The notes under the pieces were generated by a model that worked only from the letters and a program-made list of their open reading frames with translations, did no database searches and was not told the DNA's origin. The position numbers and the translations under genes were made by a program. This document shows positions 30,873 to 40,026 of a stretch of 64,000 nt of DNA, piece by piece (position 1 is the stretch's first letter; every line of letters begins with the position of its first letter). Source of the DNA: Kluyvera georgiana ATCC 51603 (lineage in GTDB: Bacteria > Pseudomonadota > Gammaproteobacteria > Enterobacterales > Enterobacteriaceae); the NCBI RefSeq assembly GCF_001654985.1, contig NZ_LXEU01000066.1:80461-144460 (forward strand), given 5' to 3'.

Positions 30873-31996
30873 GTGAATATCGTGTTCCCGCCCTGCGAAT
30901 CCGACAGGGTGAGGAGAGGCAACTCTATAGCCTTGCGATAGAAGGTAAACAGATCAGCAAAATTGCAGCGATTTCGCGAATTCGTCGCGGTGAAGAGAAT
31001 TTGGTTGGTTATCAGCGTCCAGAAGTACGTAACCATATTCGCGAAATTCAGCGCTATATTGAGAGTAAAAACCCGATGATACCAAACCCGGTGATTATCG
31101 CTTTTGATAAGCGTGTGCGTTTTGAACCGCTTACAGATAATGGCGACATGGGGCATCTGGTGATACCTTTCTCCGAAGATAAGGATTTTGAGAAGCCAGG
31201 GTTTATTGTGGATGGTCAACAACGTACTGCTGCTTTGCGGGATGCGGAAATCGACTCGTTTATGATGCCGGTCTCTGCATTTATCGCTAATGATGCAGAA
31301 GAACAACGCGAGCAGTTTATGCTGGTTAACTCCACAAAACCGCTGCCCAAAACGTTGTTATACGAACTGGCACCGCATACCCACGGTCGTTTGCCATCCG
31401 ATCTGCAAATGCGTAAGTTTCCTTCGCTGCTGACTCAACGACTGAACTTCGGGGAAGGTCCACTTGCGGGGCGCATCAAAACGGCAACCAATCCTGATGG
31501 GGTTATTGCTGACAACTCGATGATCAAAATGATCGATGCTAGTCTTCGTGAGGGAGCATTGTATCGCTTCCGTGACCCTGCGACAGGGTTGGGGGATGAA
31601 GGGAAGATGGTGAAACTGCTGAATAACTTCTGGTCGGCGGTGGAAACCGTGTTTACCGATGACTGGGACAAAAAGCCGCGCTATTCCCGCCTATTACACG
31701 GCGTCGGTATTCTTGCACTGGGTAGCCTGATGGATGAAATTGATCAGGTGCATCAGGACTATAAAGGTGAACCTGGCTGGACTGAGATCCCTTCCTATAC
31801 TCGTTTTGTCGAAGAGTTAAATCGCATCAAGTCGCTTTGTGCATGGAGTAGTGGCGCGTGGAACTTCGGTACGGATATTGATGGTCAGCCTATCGTCCGT
31901 AAATGGAATGAACTGCAGAACCTGTCGAAAGATATCTCATTAGTGACGGATTATCTGGTCACAAGTTATATCAAAGCAGCGAACGCCAATATATAA
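30869..31996 (+). CDS. dpdB: DpdB, DGQHR-domain partner of DpdA
   Basis: A 375-residue protein with the DGQHR-type motif FIVDGQQRTAAL (D115-R119), as in DndB and ParB/sulfiredoxin-like nucleotide-binding proteins. In the described system DpdB works with DpdA to place preQ0 in DNA, using ATP. The overlap ATGA with dpdA means coupled translation. It is followed by a bidirectional terminator facing dpdD. Confidence 0.88.
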   Translation: MSEYRVPALRIRQGEERQLYSLAIEGKQISKIAAISRIRRGEENLVGYQRPEVRNHIREIQRYIESKNPMIPNPVIIAFDKRVRFEPLTDNGDMGHLVIPFSEDKDFEKPGFIVDGQQRTAALRDAEIDSFMMPVSAFIANDAEEQREQFMLVNSTKPLPKTLLYELAPHTHGRLPSDLQMRKFPSLLTQRLNFGEGPLAGRIKTATNPDGVIADNSMIKMIDASLREGALYRFRDPATGLGDEGKMVKLLNNFWSAVETVFTDDWDKKPRYSRLLHGVGILALGSLMDEIDQVHQDYKGEPGWTEIPSYTRFVEELNRIKSLCAWSSGAWNFGTDIDGQPIVRKWNELQNLSKDISLVTDYLVTSYIKAANANI

Positions 31997-32021
31997 AAAA
32001 GGGGCATTTGCCCCTTTTTTT
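31995..32021. terminator. Bidirectional terminator between dpdB and dpdD
   Basis: AAAAAAGGGGC-ATTT-GCCCCTTTTTTT, symmetric with A and T runs on either side, between two convergent stop codons. It should end both operons. Confidence 0.92.
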
Positions 32022-34203
32022 ATGCCACTACTGCAGAGACCTGCTGAACGTGCGCAATAAACGCGTTCAGCATTGACCCGGCACCTTTACCTGTAGGGTA
32101 GATTAAATCTCTGCGCTGTGCTGAGACCGCGTAAAAGGCCTGATGAGTGGCGCTGCCTGCAGAAAAGATGAAGTAATCAGCCTGTTTTGCTTGATTAATC
32201 AACTTGTCGGTTGCAGTGTGCGCATGGCTGATCTCCACTCTGATCCCGGGGAACAGCGTTTCCAGCATCCGTTTCGCGCGTCTTACCGCGCCTTCTGTCA
32301 GGCTATAAATCGCCACTCTGGCTCCGGATAAGTCCGGCAATTCATCTTCTGCATCTGCCGTACAGCTATCCTGCTCAGCCGGAAATACGCGCTCTGCACC
32401 TTCCCCTAGCACGTCAGTCGCCAAGTTGCGCATCACTGTACGAGTAGTCGGATCTAATCGCGCCCATATTCCGCTCACAAAAGACTGAACGCTGAGCCAC
32501 AGCGAGGTGAGCGTCGCCCGATCCTGCACCGGAGCATCAAGGAAGAGTTCGATCAACTCGCCCAGCGCTGGCAGGTTGCGGAATGAACTGGCGCGTTCGA
32601 CGATCAGTTCCAGCATGGCACCGGACTGTTGATACGCTTCCTGGCTAACAGAGCCTTGTAGGAAGCGGTCCGTCACCATTGTGGCCAGCTTGATATCCGC
32701 CTGACTGACGCTTTGTTCCATCGCAAGAACATCCAGCCACTTTAGCCACGTCGTACTACTCAGACTGAACTGATGACGTTCAAGCCATTCAATAAAGGCA
32801 GGCATCACGTTACGCAGGATCGGGAACGCGTCTGGTGGAACCTGACTTGATAGTAACTGGAGCATCGTCGCTTCATGGAACGAGTCGGCGGGCCAGTTTT
32901 CACTTTCCAGCGCGACCAGTTGCACCAGGCTGTTGCTGTCGACTTCTGACTGACATAGTCGGGAGAAACAGATATCCCAGCCCACGATTTGCGGATTGGT
33001 CAGATGGCGGATCTCCTCGATGAGTGTTTTCAGCAGTGGTACCGCCATCGCCTGCTCTATCAACTGCTGATCAAGCGTGTGGAGCGTTTGTGCGTAGCCG
33101 GTAATCTCCTCTTGCGTTGCGGTCAGGGAGGTTTGCAGATATGCGGCAAGCTGTTGCAGCGTATCCGGGAGCGACGCCGTCGCTGTCGCTGCTGACGGAC
33201 TCACAACGTAGAACGGCCGACTGGCCCAGGTGTGCAATCCACTCAACCAGTCGGTTTTTAGGCGTTCTGGTAACGCGTTGAGCAGGTCGACTTCGCCAAT
33301 AAGCATCACGCCGGTGGCCCAGGTTTTCCACGCCGCAAAGTCAGCCTCATCCTGGGATAAAAAAGGCATCTGCGTAAACAGAGGGTGTAGCGCCAGACAT
33401 TGCGGGCGAAGATCCGCCGGGGAGGCCTGCGGATACCCGTGGATGTCGGGTGTAAAAAAGCGCTGCTGGTATGCTTTCAGCAGCATCCGCATCAGAGTTG
33501 TGGGAATGCGTCCCCGAACCAAATCAGCAAGCGAATCGTGATTCAGCAGCGTGTCCCACTTCTCTAACTTACCCGCCTGCTGGAGTTCAAGCAGCATAAG
33601 GTTGCGTCGCGAAAGCGCGCCGTTGTTCTTCAGTTCCTGTAGTAAAGCGTCGCTTGTGGCTTCGTCTTTTTGGCTATTCGCCAGAATGAAATCACTCAAG
33701 ATCCGCCCAAAGGGACGTTTGACCGTGCGTACGATTGATGGCCTATCACGAAACAGGGCGATAACGTCTTTGAGCGCGGCGAAGACCCGCTCTTTTGCTG
33801 GTTTATCTTTCTGCTTTGTGGGCAGTAATTCGATCCGGATAAATCCGGCCGGACAGTGCGTCAGCAGAGCCGTTTCAGACAGCGATGTCGCTCCCTGCGC
33901 GGGGACGAAAGTCACCCTTCTATCGGCAATAACATCGGCAGACCCCAGCCTGGCATTCAACACATTGCTGAGCTCCAGCGTGGTGCGATCCGTTTCTGCC
34001 GCGGCAAAAAATACCCAGCGATGAGCATCGCACCAGGGCAGAATGATCGGCCACTGAGCGTCAGTCGCGCTCTCGTAGAGCGGCAGTAAGACGGTTTTTA
34101 AGTCCGCAGGGTAGGCGTTTTCAACGTTTTCTAGCAACCTGTCCAGCTTCAGTAAATTTCCGTTGCCAAAGAAGTCACGCACCCATTGAGGAGTATCAGT
34201 CAT
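32020..34203 (-). CDS. dpdD: DpdD, Dpd restriction-arm protein
   Basis: A 727-residue protein, the last gene of the leftward operon. I call it DpdD from its position; I see no certain catalytic motif. The C-terminal 100 residues (GARVAIYSLTEGAVRRAK and later DYFIFSAGSATHQAFY) resemble a Rossmann-like fold. The rest is helical. The ATG at 34203 lies inside the end of dpdK (ATGACTGA overlap) and has a GGAGA site. The described system needs DpdD for restriction. Confidence 0.75.
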   Translation of the reverse strand: MTDTPQWVRDFFGNGNLLKLDRLLENVENAYPADLKTVLLPLYESATDAQWPIILPWCDAHRWVFFAAAETDRTTLELSNVLNARLGSADVIADRRVTFVPAQGATSLSETALLTHCPAGFIRIELLPTKQKDKPAKERVFAALKDVIALFRDRPSIVRTVKRPFGRILSDFILANSQKDEATSDALLQELKNNGALSRRNLMLLELQQAGKLEKWDTLLNHDSLADLVRGRIPTTLMRMLLKAYQQRFFTPDIHGYPQASPADLRPQCLALHPLFTQMPFLSQDEADFAAWKTWATGVMLIGEVDLLNALPERLKTDWLSGLHTWASRPFYVVSPSAATATASLPDTLQQLAAYLQTSLTATQEEITGYAQTLHTLDQQLIEQAMAVPLLKTLIEEIRHLTNPQIVGWDICFSRLCQSEVDSNSLVQLVALESENWPADSFHEATMLQLLSSQVPPDAFPILRNVMPAFIEWLERHQFSLSSTTWLKWLDVLAMEQSVSQADIKLATMVTDRFLQGSVSQEAYQQSGAMLELIVERASSFRNLPALGELIELFLDAPVQDRATLTSLWLSVQSFVSGIWARLDPTTRTVMRNLATDVLGEGAERVFPAEQDSCTADAEDELPDLSGARVAIYSLTEGAVRRAKRMLETLFPGIRVEISHAHTATDKLINQAKQADYFIFSAGSATHQAFYAVSAQRRDLIYPTGKGAGSMLNAFIAHVQQVSAVVA

Positions 34204-34726
34204 GGGTGTCTCCAAAGGTGTACTGGCCGCTAAATTCAATCAACGCATCTGAAATCACCGTATTATTAGTTGAAAACAGCAGATGCTCATCGTTCAGGTT
34301 TGCGCCGCTCCAGGTGTAATTCATGGATCCTTTCAGAAAGAAATGTTTGGTCAGCAACCCCTTGGCGTGCAGGTTCTCGTGATATAGGTATTGCATGTCG
34401 TGATCGGGCGATAAGCGCGTCAACAGTCGCTCGATAAAGACCACGCTGCGCGTGTCTTCACGTGTCACGATGCGTAGCGGACAGCCATTGTTGACGGCGG
34501 TGGCGAGCAATTCCTGGAAGCTGACCATCCGGGCCCCCCATGAAGGATCAAGAAAACTCCACTGACCGCCCCGGTTATCAATCACGTCAAAGTCGCTCAT
34601 CCACGGTGAGATCAGCCAGATCGGTTCTGGGTAGAGGATCAAGCCACTAAACTGCGCGCTTAGAATTTCCCGCAAATGTCGCTGGCCCAGTGGGCCATGT
34701 AGGAAAATTTGTCGTTGTTCTTCCAT
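34196..34726 (-). CDS. dpdK: DpdK, phospholipase D-like nuclease-related protein
   Basis: A 176-residue PLD-fold protein with one HxK site, H120 and K122 (LHAKGLLT), followed by GSxN at 133-136 and a Glu at 147 (NDEHLL). The Asp of the classic HKD motif is replaced (K127). This HxK/GSxN/Glu set resembles that of the BfiI-type restriction nucleases, which work as dimers. It is the obvious candidate for DNA cleavage in the operon. Its stop overlaps the dpdD start, and 11 bases separate it from dpdJ. Confidence 0.85.
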   Translation of the reverse strand: MEEQRQIFLHGPLGQRHLREILSAQFSGLILYPEPIWLISPWMSDFDVIDNRGGQWSFLDPSWGARMVSFQELLATAVNNGCPLRIVTREDTRSVVFIERLLTRLSPDHDMQYLYHENLHAKGLLTKHFFLKGSMNYTWSGANLNDEHLLFSTNNTVISDALIEFSGQYTFGDTHD

Positions 34727-34737
34727 TTCTGCGTTCC

Positions 34738-37700
34738 TTACAGCAGCGCTTCGGCCAGTTCAATACGTAACACTAGATTGCCATCCTGATAATCCACGGC
34801 GGATTCGCGGGGATAAAGATGCAAACCAAAGTACTCAATCGGGGTCACCTGCACCAGAGAGATCACTTCCACAATACGATGGCGGGCCTCGCGCGGGATA
34901 TGCAGTTCTGCAAAGCCGTGTTGGGTAATGGCGTGATGTAACTGCGCTAACCAGTCGTTCTCGCTGATGCTGATGCTGCACGCCGTCTGTTGAAACAGTG
35001 AGCTTAGCAGCAGTCGTTCAGTCAGGTTGTTACCGGACTTAAACGGATTGTAATAGCTGAGAACCGACTGACGGATGGCATTGCCGCGCTGCCAGAGCAT
35101 TCCCTGAATTTTGCAAAAGCGCTCAAAAACTTTAATCACACTGGCGTCAGGCAGTTCTTGCGTCGCTTGGGTATGGGCAAAAATATTCAGAGCGATTTCG
35201 TATCCGGCTTTGTCTTCCAGTTCCCGCCATGCGTTGAGATATGCAAGCATCTGCGCATCATGTGATGCCTGGCTGCCCGGACGTAGTACCCGTGTGTGCA
35301 ACACCGACATAAAACTGTGACTGAGTGCAAATCCCTGCGCCTTCAACAGCGCTCTGAGGTGGGCGTTAGCCTCACGGCGCTGCGGATGGCTGCTGGCCTT
35401 ACGTATCGCATTTAAGGCCTCCTGGAGCTCGCTGGAAGAGGGGAGCCGCGAAAGCATTTCGAACAGGTCGTAGTCGATCTGCTCGTAATCGCTGGCGGCA
35501 AAACTACGCATAAACAGATTCAGTACGGAGACCGGATCCTGATGAAAAACGTCTTCCAGACGGGTAATGATGCCACAGTCGCCGGGTTCTGATTCGGTCA
35601 GCCAGATGTCCAGTACTTCGTCGTTGAGTTCGGTATCCACCACCAGACCGCGTTCATCGACATCCGGCAGCAACAGGTGGCTGGTTTGTTTGACCGCTCC
35701 GGCAAGGGTCGTTGTCAGCAGATGCTGTAGCCAGTCCTGAAAATCGACATCATCACTGAGATCCTGAGTCAGGATCGCGCTGTGCCTGTCCACCATTTCC
35801 AGAATGTCGGTCTCTTTAAACAGGTTGCGCAAATGTTGCTGCAGTTCCTGGCTTTCGGCGTCGTCTTCACCATCCTCGCTATTTTCAAAGATATTCTCTG
35901 CCTGGAAGAGTGTGTCCGCGATATCAGTCAGTCGACGTCGGCCGTCCGGGGTTTTTAATTCCGCGATAGAGTCTGCCAGAGACGACTGTGTGGCCAATTC
36001 CCGCGTAACCGCCGCTAGGTAGCACTCGTAGATCCAGTCAGCGGTGAACGTGTCATATTCGAAGCGTGGTTCATGTTTGATCCGATGCTGGAAATAGAGC
36101 GTTCGCAGTGCGCGCTGAATGGCCGGGTCATGCCGGAGGCGTTGCAGCAGAGTGGGCGGCAGCGTAAATCTGAGCCGGGCGCCATCCACCCACTGCCGCA
36201 CGCCAACCCCGACAGGCTCGCCATTGTCGACCCACCTGAAGTTCACATGCGCCTGTTGCTTGGTTTTATTGCGTAATGAGGCTGTTGCGTGGGTGGCGTA
36301 ACGCGTGACGTCGAGAGGTGTCATGTTCTGGTGGGTAAAGAACGTAATGGAGCGGAGGGTGTCCGTCCACGGGCCGGCAGGAATGGGGAGCGGATCGGCC
36401 TGATCGTCTGGGTTAAACCGGGTATGCCAGTACAGTTGCGAGTTGCTTTTCTCGGTGAGATTTTGCTCGAATCGCAGCGCGCGCGTAAGCACCTGCATCG
36501 GGCGAATGACCCTAATAGGGGGCTGACCTTCATACTCAATGATACACTCGGGCTGCCAGGTATCGCCGAAAGCCTGCTCAATTTCAAAATCAACATCCGA
36601 AACGCAATTCATCGCCGGAACAAAGTTGTTCGGGATAAGCCAGTCTGCTTCATTGTCGGAGTAAACGGCATAGCGCTTGGAAATGCGCCCCGGCGCAAAC
36701 TCTTTCAGACCCTGAATAAAGGGCAAATGTTCACGTTTCTTGAACTTCCGCTCGAGATGGATCTCCAGTTCCGGCAGATTAAGTTCACTGAATAGCGCTG
36801 AAGGAATAAAGGCCGGCAGCGGGGAACGTCCCGTCGAACGGTCTGCCTCCGGTTGGCCCATCCGCGACCATTGGGTGGTGAGTTGTCGTTTTAATGTCGG
36901 CAGCAACTCCATCATGATCGAACGGGGCGGCGACCACAGTACACGCTGAAGTTGCTCGTCAGTGATGCGCAGCGCGTAGAACAGATACTTTTCCAACTCC
37001 TGCTGCCACGCATGTTGTTCGATCACGGCGGTAATCAGGTGGAACATACGATCAAGATGGTCAAGAGACTCTCGCTTTGTCTGCGGTTTATTCAGCAATG
37101 ACCAGATATTACTTCCGGGGATCTTCATGCTCAGCCAGTCAAGTGTCGCCATTGCCGCCTGCATTTTCTGGATATGAATGTTGCCCATCGGCAACGACTG
37201 TCCTTTTATCTCTGGATTAATGAGCTCTTCATAGCGTTGATAAACGACGCGGTCGCGGCCAAATTCGGACAGGACTGCGACCATCCACGGACGCATAGTT
37301 CTTGAACGACCGGCACGCCCTTTACGCTGCAAATAGGAGGCAACGTTACGTGGCGCTTTATGCTGAATAACCATGCCAACTGAGGGGTCGTTAAAGCCCA
37401 CCTCCAGCGACGCGGTTGCAATTACCACTTCCGCTCTAGGATCGACCCCGACGTCCTGACTGGACGTTCGGGCAACGATGGCCCGGTCATTTTCGTCAAG
37501 TGGGTGACCAATATCCTGCGCGATACGCCAGTTCTGTCCTGCCAGAGTCAGCGTATGGCTGTTTTGCGGTGTTTCCAGACGCTGAGCGGCCAGCGGCGGT
37601 TTCGCAACGTATAAGTTTTGACCACGTGACCGCCAGCCTTCGGCGTCACACAGTTGATGATAAAGTCGGTTATTGATATCCAGATCGTCGGTGAAGACGA

Positions 37701-39174
37701 AGGTTTTTTGCCCCCATGTCCCGCGTGATTTTTTCCTTTTCGTATCCAGAATACGCCGGGCGAGCATGCTGGTCTGGATAGTAGTAGACAGCAGGGCGGT
37801 TTGCGAGACCGGATCACCGCGTAATGCCAGCAGATATTCAGCCCCTTCATCTTCCATTTCGTGGAGCTTCGGTTCGATAAGAGCCACATGTTTTTTATGC
37901 GCGCCTACCAGATCGGCGAAGAAACGTTCGGCGTCACTTAGCGTTGCCGACAGCCCGACAAAATGGGGGCGGCTGCGTGCAAGTTGCATCCAGCGTCGCA
38001 GCAGATAGGCTGTCTGCGCACCGGTATTCCCCACATAGGTGTGTACTTCATCCAGCAGGACTACCGGCGGCGGTGTTACGCCGATGCCAACGCCAAATAG
38101 GTGATTCGTTTGGTTATTCCCGAGGTGCTGATTGAGCATTTCGGTGGTAGTAAACAGGATGTCAGGCGGGTTTTTCATCAGCGAGACGCGGGTCAGGATC
38201 ACTTCGTCACTGTCTACGCTGTGATCGCAGTGGCTACAACGAAGAATCTCTCTTTTCGCTTTGATATCTTCTGCTTTCCAGTGCATTTGCCCCGGACATT
38301 TCGGCGTGGTGCAACGGAGTAAATCAAAGGGCATATCCTTGTCTTTATCTTTCGTTGCGTATTGATGGTTGAACGGGGTGTCACCGAAAAAAGAACCAAT
38401 ACGGATCTTGCGTCCTGCCAGTGCTAGGGCCTGACTGTCGAGTTCACGACATTTGCCCCAGGTTTCCATGAACTGATCTTTAAGCAGTTCTTTACGCGGA
38501 TACAGTGCCAGCGTCCTGACCCGCTGTGCGTTGTCGCGCTGAATATCATTGAGGAGCGAGGTGAGTGCCGGGAGATAGAACGCCAGCGTTTTACCACTCC
38601 CCGTACCGGCACAGACAATGGTCCCGGTGGCTTCTTTCGCGTGAGCATGATGACTATGAAAGTGCCAGGCGCGCAAAATACGTTCGGTTGAGCGTTCCTG
38701 AAAGCCGGCAATGGAAAAGTCGCCGATCAGTCGGGAAAGCGCCTTGCGTTTAATCTCGTTCATCCACGGGACGTCGACCCATTTGCTCAGCACCGTTTGC
38801 GCCGGAAGTTCCCGCTTCGGATAGTTGCGCGGGCGACGGACGAAACGGTAGTCGGCGACAAGCGTCCGGGCTCGCTGAAGCGGTTGATCGCGGAACCATT
38901 GACGCTGGTGGCGGAACAGGTAGACCGATTCCGCCATACGCGTGCGGTAGCGCGTCCCCCCTTTGCTGGTCGGGACGCTGAAGAGCATGGCAGCATTCTG
39001 CAGTTCTGCCAGTAACGACTCTGCATCTTCGTAGGGCAGGTGCCGGGTAAAGAGTGAGATGATATCGGCATGGGTAAATGCGCCATCCGTATCCCCCCAG
39101 ACCAGCAGTTCCGCTTCCCGCTCTTCGAGCAGGTCCAGCGCCTGGTGCAAGTGGGACAAATCAGCCGTAGACAT
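34738..39174 (-). CDS. dpdJ: DpdJ, large DEAD/DEAH-box helicase
   Basis: A 1478-residue superfamily 2 helicase. The Walker A motif AGTGSGKT is at about residues 189-196, Walker B as LLDEVHTY, motif III as SATLS and motif VI as QRKGRAGRSR. Between motifs Ia and II lies a zinc ribbon of two Cys pairs (CTTPKCPG and CSHCDHS). The C-terminal 700 residues have no domain I recognise. It is probably the DNA-translocating motor of the restriction complex. It ends 11 bases before dpdK and begins 3 bases after dpdI. Confidence 0.87.
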   Translation of the reverse strand: MSTADLSHLHQALDLLEEREAELLVWGDTDGAFTHADIISLFTRHLPYEDAESLLAELQNAAMLFSVPTSKGGTRYRTRMAESVYLFRHQRQWFRDQPLQRARTLVADYRFVRRPRNYPKRELPAQTVLSKWVDVPWMNEIKRKALSRLIGDFSIAGFQERSTERILRAWHFHSHHAHAKEATGTIVCAGTGSGKTLAFYLPALTSLLNDIQRDNAQRVRTLALYPRKELLKDQFMETWGKCRELDSQALALAGRKIRIGSFFGDTPFNHQYATKDKDKDMPFDLLRCTTPKCPGQMHWKAEDIKAKREILRCSHCDHSVDSDEVILTRVSLMKNPPDILFTTTEMLNQHLGNNQTNHLFGVGIGVTPPPVVLLDEVHTYVGNTGAQTAYLLRRWMQLARSRPHFVGLSATLSDAERFFADLVGAHKKHVALIEPKLHEMEDEGAEYLLALRGDPVSQTALLSTTIQTSMLARRILDTKRKKSRGTWGQKTFVFTDDLDINNRLYHQLCDAEGWRSRGQNLYVAKPPLAAQRLETPQNSHTLTLAGQNWRIAQDIGHPLDENDRAIVARTSSQDVGVDPRAEVVIATASLEVGFNDPSVGMVIQHKAPRNVASYLQRKGRAGRSRTMRPWMVAVLSEFGRDRVVYQRYEELINPEIKGQSLPMGNIHIQKMQAAMATLDWLSMKIPGSNIWSLLNKPQTKRESLDHLDRMFHLITAVIEQHAWQQELEKYLFYALRITDEQLQRVLWSPPRSIMMELLPTLKRQLTTQWSRMGQPEADRSTGRSPLPAFIPSALFSELNLPELEIHLERKFKKREHLPFIQGLKEFAPGRISKRYAVYSDNEADWLIPNNFVPAMNCVSDVDFEIEQAFGDTWQPECIIEYEGQPPIRVIRPMQVLTRALRFEQNLTEKSNSQLYWHTRFNPDDQADPLPIPAGPWTDTLRSITFFTHQNMTPLDVTRYATHATASLRNKTKQQAHVNFRWVDNGEPVGVGVRQWVDGARLRFTLPPTLLQRLRHDPAIQRALRTLYFQHRIKHEPRFEYDTFTADWIYECYLAAVTRELATQSSLADSIAELKTPDGRRRLTDIADTLFQAENIFENSEDGEDDAESQELQQHLRNLFKETDILEMVDRHSAILTQDLSDDVDFQDWLQHLLTTTLAGAVKQTSHLLLPDVDERGLVVDTELNDEVLDIWLTESEPGDCGIITRLEDVFHQDPVSVLNLFMRSFAASDYEQIDYDLFEMLSRLPSSSELQEALNAIRKASSHPQRREANAHLRALLKAQGFALSHSFMSVLHTRVLRPGSQASHDAQMLAYLNAWRELEDKAGYEIALNIFAHTQATQELPDASVIKVFERFCKIQGMLWQRGNAIRQSVLSYYNPFKSGNNLTERLLLSSLFQQTACSISISENDWLAQLHHAITQHGFAELHIPREARHRIVEVISLVQVTPIEYFGLHLYPRESAVDYQDGNLVLRIELAEALL

Positions 39175-39177
39175 AAA

Positions 39178-40026
39178 CTATTTCCTTGTGATCACGAACT
39201 CATCCAGCATCTCTTCATCCCTTAACCACTCAAGCACCTCGGGCGTCAGGGCACTTAACGTCGGGCGGAGACTCTGCGGGCCATTAATGCTATTGAAAAA
39301 TGCTTGCACCACGTCAGGCCAGTCTGTTTTCATCATGCCGCGCAGGGAATACAGTTTTTCGGCGAGCGCTTTGATTTGGTGAATCTTTTCACCGCTAACT
39401 GGTTGGCACTGCGTTAAGTTTTCGAAATCCTGACGTCGACGCTCATAGTCGGAGGCGATATCGTCAAATTTGTTCGCATTTTTTTGGAAATTCAGTGTCT
39501 TGTCATCGACATGAACCTGCTGATGTAACTCTTCCAACCATGCATCCCAGGCATCTTTTAGTTCTTTGCTCAGGTCCTTGTGTAGGGTGCCGAGTTGGCT
39601 GACGCAATGGGTCAAGGAATCATTCTGGATGATGTCGTAAGCGGTAGGTTCCTCTGAAGCGGCCAGCGTCTCATCTAGAGAGTTCTGTGGCGACTCTTCC
39701 TGATCTACAAGGTTTTCTTCCTCGCCGGGATTGTTTACCGACTGGTTTTTCAGCCAGCGTCCCCACTGTAACTTGAGACTTTTGACGCTGTTCGCGGCAG
39801 CGATCAGTTCGCTACGCTGCTCGTCATTCCAGGTAACCGCAATGCCCCGCGGGAGTTGTTGCTGGGCTGGATATTGCTGTTTAAGCAATGCAAACTTATC
39901 GGCAATGGTGTTAGTTTTGCTGCACACCAGATTACATTTATCGATGATTTGTGAGGCCTTACCAGCCTGAACGCTAAGATCGAGTTCTTTTTGCATTTCA
40001 GCCAGTTGTTGGCGCAAGGTGGTCAT
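39178..40026 (-). CDS. dpdI: DpdI, helical protein of unknown function
   Basis: A 282-residue protein named by position between dpdH and dpdJ. The N-terminal 60 residues (MTTLRQQLAEMQKELDL onward) and the region around 160-240 look like coiled coil, with many Gln, Glu, Leu and Lys. The middle (about 100-145) is acidic. I see no catalytic motif. It could be a structural subunit bridging DpdH and DpdJ. Its ATG overlaps the dpdH stop by 4 bases. Confidence 0.72.
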   Translation of the reverse strand: MTTLRQQLAEMQKELDLSVQAGKASQIIDKCNLVCSKTNTIADKFALLKQQYPAQQQLPRGIAVTWNDEQRSELIAAANSVKSLKLQWGRWLKNQSVNNPGEEENLVDQEESPQNSLDETLAASEEPTAYDIIQNDSLTHCVSQLGTLHKDLSKELKDAWDAWLEELHQQVHVDDKTLNFQKNANKFDDIASDYERRRQDFENLTQCQPVSGEKIHQIKALAEKLYSLRGMMKTDWPDVVQAFFNSINGPQSLRPTLSALTPEVLEWLRDEEMLDEFVITRK

